This document shows, in pieces, positions 1 to 8,002 of a DNA stretch of 64,000 nucleotides. A model generated the notes under the pieces. That model saw only the letters and a program-made list of their open reading frames with translations, had not been told where the DNA came from and did no database searches. The stretch comes from Mariniphaga sp041686935 (GTDB taxonomy: Bacteria; Bacteroidota; Bacteroidia; Bacteroidales; Prolixibacteraceae): positions 62,001 through 126,000 of the forward strand of contig JAWLCW010000012.1 of assembly GCA_041686935.1 (NCBI GenBank). Reading direction: 5' to 3'. Position 1 is the stretch's first letter; every line of letters begins with the position of its first letter. The translations under genes and the position numbers were made by a program.

Positions 1-1
1 G

Positions 2-301
2 GCGCAGTATTTCAGGGTTGGTGACACACCCTCTGTTTTGTATGTTATCGATCCGGGTCACCATTTGAATGAACCCACCCAAAGCAGTTGGGCAGGTAAG
101 TTTTTCAAACCTTTCCCTGAAAAACGACCAAAGTATTATGCCGATTGGAATGGCCCTGTGGAATGGAATTTTACCAATCCGTGCGAAACCTGGCACAATC
201 ATGTGGCTTTTCGCGACCATGCCAAAAGCACACTGGAAGTCCGGCGTCCGGAGATGTATGAAGCGCTTTTGGAAAAGCTGAAAAAATTGTACACAAAATG
301 A
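2..301 (+). CDS. C-terminal end of a nucleoside-hydrolase-like (DUF1593-type) protein, 5' truncated by window
   Basis: The frame is open from base 2 and ends at TGA 299-301, so about 99 C-terminal residues are visible and the start lies outside the window. The visible motifs are GDTPSVLYVIDP, then SSWAGKF and a YYADWNG/ETWHNH segment. The GDTPSxLY...WxGKF pattern resembles the DUF1593 proteins, which have a nucleoside-hydrolase-like fold and are often found beside sugar-processing genes in Bacteroidota. This assignment rests on motif memory and is tentative. The next gene follows after 68 bp on the same strand, so co-transcription is possible. Confidence 0.45.
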   Translation, partial: AQYFRVGDTPSVLYVIDPGHHLNEPTQSSWAGKFFKPFPEKRPKYYADWNGPVEWNFTNPCETWHNHVAFRDHAKSTLEVRRPEMYEALLEKLKKLYTK

Positions 302-369
302 ACATTAATGCTCTGCCAAACATTTATTTAATGAGTTGATTTTTTACGAAACTTTTAATAACCATTTCC

Positions 370-1377
370 ATGAAAAACGGATTTTCGCGCAGAGATTTCA
401 TCCAAACCCTAATGACCGGGGTGTTGCTGGGGCCTGTGGTCTTAAAAACGCAGGCGGCTTCCTCCTCGGGTATTCCAACACGTGCACTTGGAAAAACCGG
501 CGAGCGGGTTTCTATTGTAGGTTTTGGCGGCTGGGACCTGGGTTATGTTGACGAAAAGCTGGCCATTCGGATGATGCACGAAGGCATTGACGAAGGTATC
601 ACTTTTATCGACAATGCCTGGGAATACAACCGCGGCCGTTCGGAGGAAGTGGTTGGCAAAGCGCTGAAGCAGGGTAATCTTCGCGACAAAGTATTCCTGA
701 TGACCAAAGTTTGTGCCCGCGACTGCGAAGGCGCCAAACGTCATCTGGAGGATGGACTCCGGAGAATGAATACGGATATGATTGATATGGTGCAGCTTCA
801 TTCCATTCAATACGATGGAGACCGTGAGCGCGCTTTCGACCCGGAAAACGGAGCGTTAAAGGCTTTGATTGAAGGCCGGAAAGAAGGAAAACTCCGCTAT
901 ATCGGTTTTACCGGCCACCGGGATCCGCAAATTCACCTCGACATGCTGAAAATGGATTTTGACTGGGATGCCGTTCAACTGCCACTGAATGTGTTGGATG
1001 CCCACTACAACAGTTTTCAGAAACGGGTTTTGCCGCTTTTAAACGAACGGGACATTGCCGCACTTGCCATGAAATCGCTGGCCGGAGGTTTTACCCGTAT
1101 TTCAGGTGGTGTCAAGGTAAGCGCCGAACTGTGCCGCCGCTATGCCTTGTCGCTTCCCGTTAGTACGCTGATAAGCGGAATGCAAACCATGGACGAAATG
1201 CGCATGATGATTGACATTGCCCGAGATTTTAAACCGCTCACCGAAGGGCAAATCAACGAACTGCTCGATAAATCGAAAGCACATGCCATAACCGGGGAGC
1301 CAGAAGCTTATAAAGATTCCAAAAGCGGCTACGGATGTTCTTACCATTCTCAGGTTTTGAGGGCAGAACAAGATTAA
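370..1377 (+). CDS. Tat-exported aldo/keto reductase
   Basis: The 335-residue protein begins with a twin-arginine signal (SRRDFIQ at residues 7-13, then a hydrophobic stretch), so export in a folded state is likely. The rest is an aldo/keto reductase TIM barrel: a GFGGWDLG strand, then FIDNAWEY carrying the Asp and Tyr, then MTKVCA carrying the Lys, then VQLHSIQ carrying the His. Together these form the usual Asp-Tyr-Lys-His set. Such exported oxidoreductases are common in Bacteroidota, but the substrate cannot be inferred. The gene ends in front of a shared terminator and faces rny convergently. Confidence 0.88.
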   Translation: MKNGFSRRDFIQTLMTGVLLGPVVLKTQAASSSGIPTRALGKTGERVSIVGFGGWDLGYVDEKLAIRMMHEGIDEGITFIDNAWEYNRGRSEEVVGKALKQGNLRDKVFLMTKVCARDCEGAKRHLEDGLRRMNTDMIDMVQLHSIQYDGDRERAFDPENGALKALIEGRKEGKLRYIGFTGHRDPQIHLDMLKMDFDWDAVQLPLNVLDAHYNSFQKRVLPLLNERDIAALAMKSLAGGFTRISGGVKVSAELCRRYALSLPVSTLISGMQTMDEMRMMIDIARDFKPLTEGQINELLDKSKAHAITGEPEAYKDSKSGYGCSYHSQVLRAEQD

Positions 1378-1397
1378 TTGCGAATTAAAATCATAAA

Positions 1398-1423
1398 AAA
1401 GCCCCCCGAAACCGGAAGGCTTT
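1398..1423. terminator. Bidirectional terminator between aldo/keto reductase and rny
   Basis: Arms AAAGCC and GGCTTT enclose a second CCG/CGG pairing across a CC/AA internal mismatch. The A-run before it and T-rich sequence after it let it serve both convergent genes. Confidence 0.7.
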
Positions 1424-1447
1424 GTATTTCATTTTTCAATTCTTTCT

Positions 1448-3010
1448 TTACTTTGCGTAGCTTACCACGCGGGTTTCGCGGATAACCGTAATTTTAATCT
1501 GCCCCGGGTAAGTCATTTCATCCTGAATGCGTTTTGAAATGTCGTACGAAAGCTGCTCGGCTTCCTGATCACTCATTTTGTCGGACCCAACAATTACGCG
1601 CAATTCGCGGCCGGCCTGAATAGCGTAGGTTTTGGTTACGCCGGGATACGAAAGTGCCAAATCCTCGAGGTCTTTCAGCCGTTTTATGTACGATTCCACC
1701 ACTTCACGACGTGCGCCCGGGCGTGCGCCTGAAATAGCATCGCAAACCTGCACGATGGGTGCCAGGAGTGTTTCCATCTCCACCTCATCGTGGTGCGCGC
1801 CAATGGCATTACAGATATCCGGTTTTTCCTTGTACTTTTCAGCCAGTTTCATCCCGTAAACGGCATGCGGCAACTCCGGTTCATCGTCGGGCACTTTACC
1901 AATGTCGTGCAACAGTCCGGCGCGTTTGGCTTTTTTAGGATTCAGTCCCAGTTCCGAAGCCATTATGGCACACAAATTAGCCACCTCGCGCGAGTGCTGT
2001 AAAAGGTTTTGCCCATAAGACGATCGGTACTTCATTTTTCCGATTAACCGAATCAGTTCCGGGTGCAAACCGTGAATTCCCAAATCAATAGCCGTACGTT
2101 TTCCGGTTTCTATAACTTCTTCTTCCACCTGCTTTTTCACTTTCTCCACCACCTCTTCAATCCGGGCCGGGTGAATGCGGCCGTCCGTAACAAGTTGGTG
2201 CAAAGCTAAACGGGCAATTTCGCGGCGTACCGGGTCGAAAGCAGAAAGTACAATGGCTTCGGGCGTGTCGTCCACAACAATTTCCACACCGGTAGCAGCT
2301 TCCAGAGCACGGATGTTTCGGCCTTCCCGGCCAATAATCCGGCCTTTAATTTCATCACTTTCGATATGGAAAATGGTAACGGCGTTTTCTACTGCTGTTT
2401 CGGTAGCCACCCGCTGAATGGATTTCACCACAATTTTTTTGGCTTCTTTGTTGGCCGTTTGGCGGGCTTCTTCCATAATTTCGTTGATATAGGCCACCGC
2501 TTCCGATTTGGCTTCATCTTTCAACGATTCCACCAGTTGGGCTTTGGCTTCTTCAGCAGACAAACCGGAAATTTGTTCCAGCTTTTCCAAATTCTGGCGG
2601 TGAAGTTTGTCCAATTCTTCGGTCTTATGCTCCACTCGCTGCAACTGTATATTCAGGTTTTCCCGAATAGCTTCCGTCTCTTTTTTGGTAATTTCAAAAT
2701 CACGAATGTTTTTTTGCAGTTCATCCCTGCGCTGATTAACACTGGTTTCCCGCTGGCTAAGTTTGTTTTCCAGTTGATTGATTTTGCTGTTTTTCTCCTG
2801 GATAAACTTTTCGTGTTCGGCTTTCAATTGTAAAAATTTCTCTTTTGCCTGAAGGATTTTGTCCTTTTTAATCACTTCCCCTTCGTTTCTGGCTTCACTT
2901 ACAATTTTCCGGCTTTTCTTTTTCAAAGCCTTATCCCATGCGTAGTAAGCCAGGGTTCCGCCGCCAAGAAATCCGGCAGTAAAACCTATCAGTATTTGTA
3001 TCCAATCCAT
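1448..3010 (-). CDS. rny: Ribonuclease Y
   Basis: This is the membrane-anchored endoribonuclease that starts bulk mRNA decay. The 520-residue length matches the family. An N-terminal transmembrane helix (about residues 5-26) is followed by a long Lys/Glu-rich coiled coil (about 30-200). Next come a KH RNA-binding domain with IGREGRNIRALE and an HD phosphohydrolase domain with LLHDIGK and GAHHDE. The C-terminus reads DKMSDQEAEQLS...ITVIRE as in other RNase Y proteins. It lies downstream of zapA on the same strand, separated by a structured spacer that looks like a terminator, so it may have its own transcript. Confidence 0.97.
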   Translation of the reverse strand: MDWIQILIGFTAGFLGGGTLAYYAWDKALKKKSRKIVSEARNEGEVIKKDKILQAKEKFLQLKAEHEKFIQEKNSKINQLENKLSQRETSVNQRRDELQKNIRDFEITKKETEAIRENLNIQLQRVEHKTEELDKLHRQNLEKLEQISGLSAEEAKAQLVESLKDEAKSEAVAYINEIMEEARQTANKEAKKIVVKSIQRVATETAVENAVTIFHIESDEIKGRIIGREGRNIRALEAATGVEIVVDDTPEAIVLSAFDPVRREIARLALHQLVTDGRIHPARIEEVVEKVKKQVEEEVIETGKRTAIDLGIHGLHPELIRLIGKMKYRSSYGQNLLQHSREVANLCAIMASELGLNPKKAKRAGLLHDIGKVPDDEPELPHAVYGMKLAEKYKEKPDICNAIGAHHDEVEMETLLAPIVQVCDAISGARPGARREVVESYIKRLKDLEDLALSYPGVTKTYAIQAGRELRVIVGSDKMSDQEAEQLSYDISKRIQDEMTYPGQIKITVIRETRVVSYAK

Positions 3011-3042
3011 TGCATTTATTTTAATTATTAACTAATAAAAAA

Positions 3043-3088
3043 ACCCGTAAAAAATCACTTGGTTTAACCAAAGCAATTCAATACGGGT
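3043..3088 (-). terminator. Structured spacer/terminator between zapA and rny
   Basis: On the minus strand an ACCCGTA arm (3088-3082) pairs with TACGGGT (3049-3043), directly followed by a T-run. Inside sits a second perfect hairpin, TTGGTT-T-AACCAA (3059-3071). The T-tract makes a Rho-independent terminator for zapA the simplest reading. The nested hairpin makes it larger than usual. Confidence 0.65.
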
Positions 3089-3115
3089 ACTTGATAAATA
3101 TGTAACTTAAATTCC

Positions 3116-3418
3116 CTAATCTTTCACTTTTTCTTTCAGAAAGTCTGAAATATCGTCGTTCAAATCTTTCAGTCCGTCTATAAAAAGAGACTTGTCTTCG
3201 CGTTGCAACAGTTCGGTATGGTTCAGCGCAATTTGAAATGCTGCCATTGCCAGTATGTCCTGTGCATCTTTATTCCGAAACAGCTCGCGGTATTTGCTTA
3301 CCGTTTCATTCACCGTTTTTGCAGAAATCCGGTGTCTCTCTTCATCTTTTCGATCGATGGTCAACGGGTAAGTCCGCCCCTCGATTCTGATATTTATTCT
3401 AAGTTGTTCTTTATTCAC
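3116..3418 (-). CDS. zapA: Cell division protein ZapA
   Basis: ZapA binds FtsZ and bundles its filaments at the division ring. The 100-residue protein has the family layout: a short beta-strand head (IRIEGRTYPLTI, about residues 9-20), the EERHRISAKTVN segment, then two helices with DILAMAAFQIALNHTELL. It lies 6 bp downstream of a small coiled-coil gene, and that pair is the usual Bacteroidota arrangement next to rny. Confidence 0.9.
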   Translation of the reverse strand: MNKEQLRINIRIEGRTYPLTIDRKDEERHRISAKTVNETVSKYRELFRNKDAQDILAMAAFQIALNHTELLQREDKSLFIDGLKDLNDDISDFLKEKVKD

Positions 3419-3424
3419 CGTTCA

Positions 3425-3718
3425 TTACTTGTTGAGCAGTGCGATACATTTATCAATTTCCCGTACTAAAGTATTTATTCTTTTTTTTGCCTCACCGTCC
3501 TTGTCATTTCCGGCAAGTATCCGGTTGGCAATTTTCAGTTTCTCATTTTTTTGACTTAATACCGTTTTTTCCTGTTCAAGCCGGGCAATTTCCTGTGTCA
3601 GCACGGACACTTTGCCTTCGAGTGCTTTTATTTCGGCCTTCCGGTTTTGATATTCCTGAAACAGCCGCTGCACATTGGTCTTTAATTCATTCAGAAACAA
3701 ACGATCTTCGTCGGTCAT
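3425..3718 (-). CDS. Small coiled-coil protein preceding zapA (ZapB-like position)
   Basis: The 97-residue protein has no signal peptide and is almost entirely predicted coiled coil: LFQEYQNRKAEIKALEGK followed by heptads of Leu/Ile with Gln, Glu and Lys to about residue 70. Its tight coupling to zapA (6-bp gap) suggests a division-related partner, analogous to the ZapB coiled coil of gamma-proteobacteria, although sequence homology to ZapB is not evident. The role is inferred from position only. Confidence 0.75.
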   Translation of the reverse strand: MTDEDRLFLNELKTNVQRLFQEYQNRKAEIKALEGKVSVLTQEIARLEQEKTVLSQKNEKLKIANRILAGNDKDGEAKKRINTLVREIDKCIALLNK

Positions 3719-3737
3719 TTTTGCTGCAATTCACGCA

Positions 3738-3745
3738 CAAAGTTA
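3738..3745 (-). promoter_or_regulatory. -7 promoter element for the zap operon
   Basis: On the minus strand the sequence reads TAACTTTG, a match to the Bacteroidota TAnnTTTG box, about 20 bp upstream of the ATG at 3718. No clear TTTG -33 element was found at the right distance. Confidence 0.45.
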
Positions 3746-3829
3746 ATATTTTTACCCTATTGGAAAAGCATTATCAATAATAAGCAAAAAATAATGCATG
3801 GTGTGCCCAGGGTTATAAATCTGATTTTT

Positions 3830-3837
3830 TACATTTG
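3830..3837 (+). promoter_or_regulatory. -7 promoter element for the M23 peptidase
   Basis: TACATTTG matches TAnnTTTG and lies 20 bp upstream of the ATG at 3858. A -33 TTTG is not obvious. Confidence 0.45.
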
Positions 3838-3857
3838 CCTGCCTTAGACAGATTTAA

Positions 3858-5561
3858 ATGAAATATATCATACTCATTCTTTTTACATTTTTTTTTCTGT
3901 TAGGAAGCGGACAGGACTTGGAATATACCAGTCCGGTTAAAATTCCCATTTTTTTAAGCGGTAGTTTTGCCGAACTGCGAGCCAACCATTTTCATTCGGG
4001 AATCGATATAAAAACACAGGGAGTTACTGGAGTTCCGGTGTATTCGGTTGCCGACGGTTATATATCACGAATTTTTGTTTCACCATCAGGTTACGGACTG
4101 GCGTTATATATCAATCACCCCAACGGAACCACTTCGGTTTACGGACATTTGGAAAGCTTTCGGGATGATATTGCACGGTACGTAAAAACCGTTCAGTACG
4201 AACGAAAGTCATTTCGGGTTGATTTGCAGGTACCCAAAGAACGATTTCCTGTAAAACAGGATGAATTTATTGGCCGAAGCGGAAACAGTGGCAGTTCGGG
4301 CGGGCCTCATCTTCATTTCGAAATCAGAGACACGAAAACCGAAGAACCGCTAAATCCCCTGCACTATCCTTTTCCAATCAAAGATAATACCCCGCCCCGT
4401 ATTTATTCGTTAATGATAGCGCCACTCAATGAATACGGCCATGTGGATTTTCAGGCGGAAAAGAAAACGTTTCCGGTTGTTTTAACTGACGGCAAGTACC
4501 AACTCCAAAACAATCCCATTATTCCGGTTTACGGCATGGTTGGTTTTGCCATCCAGGCCAACGACTTTTTCGACGGTTCGAACAACCGGTGCGGAGTTTA
4601 TTCCATTCGTTTGTTCTGGGATGGTGAATTGTACTACTCATTCAAAATGGACCGTTTTTCATTTGCAGAAGGCCGGTTTGTAAACAGCCATACTGTTTTT
4701 GAGGAGTTCATCCAAACTAAACGCCGGTTTCACAAAACATGGATTGACCCCGGAAACCGGCTGCGGATATATGACTACGTGCGTAATAACGGACAGCTCC
4801 GGGTAACCGACGGAAACATTCACATGGTGCGGTTCGAACTCAAAGATTTGCATGGTAATACTTCCATCCTCAATTTCAGAGTGGAAAGCAAGGCAGGACA
4901 GGTTGAACGAACAAAAACTTCTTTCATTCAACTGCTGAAATATGAACAGGCCAACCGCTTCAGGGAAGAAAACATTCGCATTGATTTTCCTGAGAAAACG
5001 TTTTACGACGATGTTGAATTCAAGTGGAAACAAAAACCCGCATCGGAAAAATTTCTTTCGGATATTCATGTGGTTCACCGGATTACCGTTCCCATGCACA
5101 GCAGCGCCCGGCTTTCCATAAAAACCGAAAAACTGGAAAAACGGCTGCAGGAGAAAGCACTTTTGGTAACCATAGATACACTGACACAGAAAATATCTGC
5201 TTCCGGCGGGCATTACGACAATGGATGGGTTACCGGTGATATCCGTTCGTTCGGAAATTATGCCGTGGCGCTGGATACGGTTCCGCCGCGCATTGTGCCG
5301 CTTAGCATCCGGGATAAATCAGCACTAACCGAATCTTCACGCATCCGTTTTCGCATTTCCGACGACCTGTCAGGAATCAAAGAATATGTGGGAACACTCG
5401 ACGGAAAATGGGCGCTGTTTGAATACGATGCCAAAACCGATATGATAACGCACTATTTTGATGCCGAACGGTTTGAACTGGGTAAACGGCATGCGTTTGT
5501 TTTAAAAGTAACCGACAATAAAGGAAATGAAAGCATATATGAAGTCTCGTTCTGGAAATAA
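3858..5561 (+). CDS. Secreted M23 family metallopeptidase
   Basis: The 567-residue protein starts with a signal peptide (hydrophobic to about residue 18). The LytM/M23 zinc peptidase domain lies near the N-terminus: HFHSGIDI (His46 and Asp50 region) and HLHFEIRD (about residues 150-157) give the zinc ligands and catalytic His. The C-terminal 380 residues are beta-rich with no family I recognise. The likely role is cleavage of peptidoglycan cross-bridges in the periplasm. The stop overlaps the start of anmK by 35 bp, which links a cell-wall hydrolase directly to a muropeptide-sugar recycling gene. Confidence 0.9.
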   Translation: MKYIILILFTFFFLLGSGQDLEYTSPVKIPIFLSGSFAELRANHFHSGIDIKTQGVTGVPVYSVADGYISRIFVSPSGYGLALYINHPNGTTSVYGHLESFRDDIARYVKTVQYERKSFRVDLQVPKERFPVKQDEFIGRSGNSGSSGGPHLHFEIRDTKTEEPLNPLHYPFPIKDNTPPRIYSLMIAPLNEYGHVDFQAEKKTFPVVLTDGKYQLQNNPIIPVYGMVGFAIQANDFFDGSNNRCGVYSIRLFWDGELYYSFKMDRFSFAEGRFVNSHTVFEEFIQTKRRFHKTWIDPGNRLRIYDYVRNNGQLRVTDGNIHMVRFELKDLHGNTSILNFRVESKAGQVERTKTSFIQLLKYEQANRFREENIRIDFPEKTFYDDVEFKWKQKPASEKFLSDIHVVHRITVPMHSSARLSIKTEKLEKRLQEKALLVTIDTLTQKISASGGHYDNGWVTGDIRSFGNYAVALDTVPPRIVPLSIRDKSALTESSRIRFRISDDLSGIKEYVGTLDGKWALFEYDAKTDMITHYFDAERFELGKRHAFVLKVTDNKGNESIYEVSFWK

Positions 5562-6615
5562 ATGGCTGGTGGTGGGCGCCATGTCGGGTACCTCGCTCGA
5601 CGGTCTCGATTTGGCTGCGGTTGAATTCCGGCGCAGCGAAAACCGGTGGAACTTTTCCATTGTGGCTGCCGAAACCGTGAAGTATTCAGCAGAATGGGAA
5701 GAAAAACTGCGAACTGCTCCTGAACTTCCGGGTGAAAAACTGATTGAATTGCATAACATTTACGGGCAGTTTACCGGCAAGGAAATCAACCGGTTCATAA
5801 AAATCAACCGGCTTTTACCCGATTTGATTGCCTCGCATGGCCACACCGTTTTTCACCAGCCGGAAAAAGGATTTACATTTCAGGCAGGAAACGGTGCTTA
5901 CATTGCTGGCGAAACAGGCATTACCACGGTGGCTGATTTTCGCACCGCGGATGTGGCGCTGGGCGGACAGGGCGCCCCCCTGGTGCCTGTGGGCGACCGG
6001 CTGCTTTTCCCGGAATACGAATCGTGCCTCAACCTGGGCGGATTTGCCAATATTTCATTCGAAAAAAACGGGAAAAGAATTGCATTCGACATTTGCCCGG
6101 TGAATTTTATACTAAACGATTTGTCCCGAAAACTGGGGAAACCATTCGATGAAAACGGCGAACTCGGACGGCAGGGAGCAATTGACAATCAATTGCTTGA
6201 AAAACTAAATAAATTGAAATTCTACAGTCAATCCACACCCAAATCGCTGGGAAAGGAGTGGATGGACCGCCATTTCTTTCCGATTATCGAAGCATCGAAT
6301 CTTACGGTTCAGGATAAATTGAGAACCGTTTACGAACACATTGCTCTTCAAATTGCCAAAGTCGCACCTGCAGGTGGAAAAATGCTGGTAACCGGCGGCG
6401 GCGTTTTCAACTCATTTTTGATGGAACGGTTCAAACAACACCTGAAATGTGAGATTGTCATCCCTTCATCAGAAATCATCAATTACAAAGAAGCGCTGGT
6501 TTTTGCGTTTCTGGGATTGTTGCGGTATATGGGCGAAGTTAATTGTTATGCATCGGTTACGGGTGCAAAACGGGACAGCAGTGCGGGGGTAATTTTTCCG
6601 GGTGGCGTGGATTAA
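5527..6615 (+). CDS. anmK: Anhydro-N-acetylmuramic acid kinase
   Basis: AnmK opens the 1,6-anhydro ring of anhydro-MurNAc and phosphorylates it to MurNAc-6-phosphate in wall recycling. The protein shows the ATPase fold of the family: GAMSGTSLDGLDL near residues 17-29 (phosphate-1), ASHGHTVFHQP, QGAPLVPVGD, LNLGGFANIS and the adenosine motif VTGGGVFNSFL. At 362 residues it is close to the usual 370. The start at 5527 lies inside the M23 gene. ATG 5539 (MKSRSG) is an alternative that still leaves an overlap. Confidence 0.95.
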   Translation: MKAYMKSRSGNKWLVVGAMSGTSLDGLDLAAVEFRRSENRWNFSIVAAETVKYSAEWEEKLRTAPELPGEKLIELHNIYGQFTGKEINRFIKINRLLPDLIASHGHTVFHQPEKGFTFQAGNGAYIAGETGITTVADFRTADVALGGQGAPLVPVGDRLLFPEYESCLNLGGFANISFEKNGKRIAFDICPVNFILNDLSRKLGKPFDENGELGRQGAIDNQLLEKLNKLKFYSQSTPKSLGKEWMDRHFFPIIEASNLTVQDKLRTVYEHIALQIAKVAPAGGKMLVTGGGVFNSFLMERFKQHLKCEIVIPSSEIINYKEALVFAFLGLLRYMGEVNCYASVTGAKRDSSAGVIFPGGVD

Positions 6616-6741
6616 ATCCGTGCATTATTACATGATTGTATTGGATAAAATTCCGGAAACCAACGCCCCGTAAACCCGACCAATATCATATTTCAATTCC
6701 GCAAATTCCCTTATTTTCACCCTAAACAAAAAACCAAAAAA

Positions 6742-7923
6742 ATGAGCTACAATCCGGCAAAAAAACTTTATGAACTGAAACAATTCGGTGAATTCGGTGG
6801 CGTGAATCCATCCGTTACCGATTCTTCCACCTTTACTTTTCTGAAAGGCGAAACCATGGAAGAAACCTTTCTGGGGCACATGGAAGGATGCTTTTTATAT
6901 TCACGCCACTGGAATCCAAGCAACAAGTACCTGGCCGATGCACTGGCTGCACTTGAAAACACCAAATCGGCCTGGGTGACGGCCTCGGGAATGGCAGCCA
7001 TTACCTGCGCGCTGTTGCAAGTTTGTAAATCGGGCGACCACATTGTAACCAGCGTGACCACCTACGGCGGAACATTCGCCTTTCTGAAAAACTGGCTGCC
7101 GCGTTACAACATCGATGTTACGTTTGTTGACATCACCAACCTGGAACAGGTGAAAGCCGCCATGCAGCCCAACACCAAATTGATTTACACCGAAAGTGTA
7201 ACCAATCCGTTGCTGCAGGTTTCCGACATTCCGAAACTGGCAAAAATGGCACACGAACACGGCGCAAAACTGATGGTGGACAATACCTTCATGCCCATGA
7301 TAATGACGCCTGCCATTATGGGGGCCGACATCGTGGTTTACAGCATGACCAAATTCATTAACGGCAAAAACGACTGCGTGGCAGGTGCCATTTGTGCATC
7401 GGAAGAGTTTATCAACGATTTGTCGAATGTAAACGACGGTACGGCCATGCTGCTGGGCCCGGTGCTCGATTCACTGCGTTCTTCAAGCATCCTAAAGAAC
7501 CTGCACACCCTGCATTTACGTATGAAACAGCACAGCCGTAATGCACAGTTTTTGGCTGAAAACCTGAGCGAAGCAGGTTTAAAACTGATTTACCCCGGTT
7601 TAAAAAACCACCCTCAGCACAACCTGCACAAAAAACTGATGAACGAAGAATTTGGATTTGGCGGCTTACTGGCAATGGATTTAAAAACCCATAAAAAGGC
7701 CAACCGGTTTATGCGGAAAATGCAGGACGCCGGCGTAGGTTATCTGGCCGTGAGCCTGGGCTATTTCAAGACACTCTTCAGTTGCTCGGGGCACAGCACT
7801 TCTTCGGAGGTTCCGCAGGAAATACAGAAACAGATGGGCCTTTCCGACGGACTGGTGCGCTTTTCAGTTGGACTCGACGATAACATGGAGGAGATTCTGG
7901 AAAAAATAAAAAAGTGTTTGTAA
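6742..7923 (+). CDS. Cys/Met-metabolism PLP enzyme (methionine gamma-lyase / cystathionine lyase type)
   Basis: This is a 393-residue cytosolic fold-type I PLP enzyme. Recognisable segments are YSRHWNPS (residues 53-60), ASGMAAI for phosphate binding, TYGGTF with the stacking Tyr108, MVDNTF with Asp180 pairing with the PLP nitrogen, and SMTKFINGKND with Lys204 as the Schiff-base lysine. In well-studied members the last motif reads TKYxxGHxD; here Gly-Lys-Asn-Asp replaces Gly-His-x-Asp, so the subfamily is not the classical MetB/MetC. The exact reaction (gamma-elimination from methionine or transsulfuration) cannot be fixed from sequence. Confidence 0.85.
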   Translation: MSYNPAKKLYELKQFGEFGGVNPSVTDSSTFTFLKGETMEETFLGHMEGCFLYSRHWNPSNKYLADALAALENTKSAWVTASGMAAITCALLQVCKSGDHIVTSVTTYGGTFAFLKNWLPRYNIDVTFVDITNLEQVKAAMQPNTKLIYTESVTNPLLQVSDIPKLAKMAHEHGAKLMVDNTFMPMIMTPAIMGADIVVYSMTKFINGKNDCVAGAICASEEFINDLSNVNDGTAMLLGPVLDSLRSSSILKNLHTLHLRMKQHSRNAQFLAENLSEAGLKLIYPGLKNHPQHNLHKKLMNEEFGFGGLLAMDLKTHKKANRFMRKMQDAGVGYLAVSLGYFKTLFSCSGHSTSSEVPQEIQKQMGLSDGLVRFSVGLDDNMEEILEKIKKCL

Positions 7924-7967
7924 AATTGTGTAAAAACAAAAATCAGCTTCAGATATTTTGAAATAAT

Positions 7968-7975
7968 TATATTTG
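7968..7975 (+). promoter_or_regulatory. -7 promoter element for the C69 peptidase
   Basis: TATATTTG matches TAnnTTTG and lies 27 bp upstream of the ATG at 8003. No -33 element at the right spacing was seen. Confidence 0.4.
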
Positions 7976-8002
7976 CCCTTTCCATAAAAAAATTGATTTA
8001 GA

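Noticed and set aside
2366..2833. Long open frame opposite rny (155 codons)
   Set aside because: Shadow of the rny coding frame, Phe-rich by complement of Lys/Glu codons, no start signals.
3011..3115. Possible 6S RNA between zapA and rny, as near zapA in other bacteria
   Set aside because: The gap is only 105 bp and holds a terminator-like structure; too short for 6S RNA and no open-bubble structure.
4659..5213. 184-codon antisense frame within the M23 gene
   Set aside because: Composition follows the sense gene; no promoter or homology pattern.
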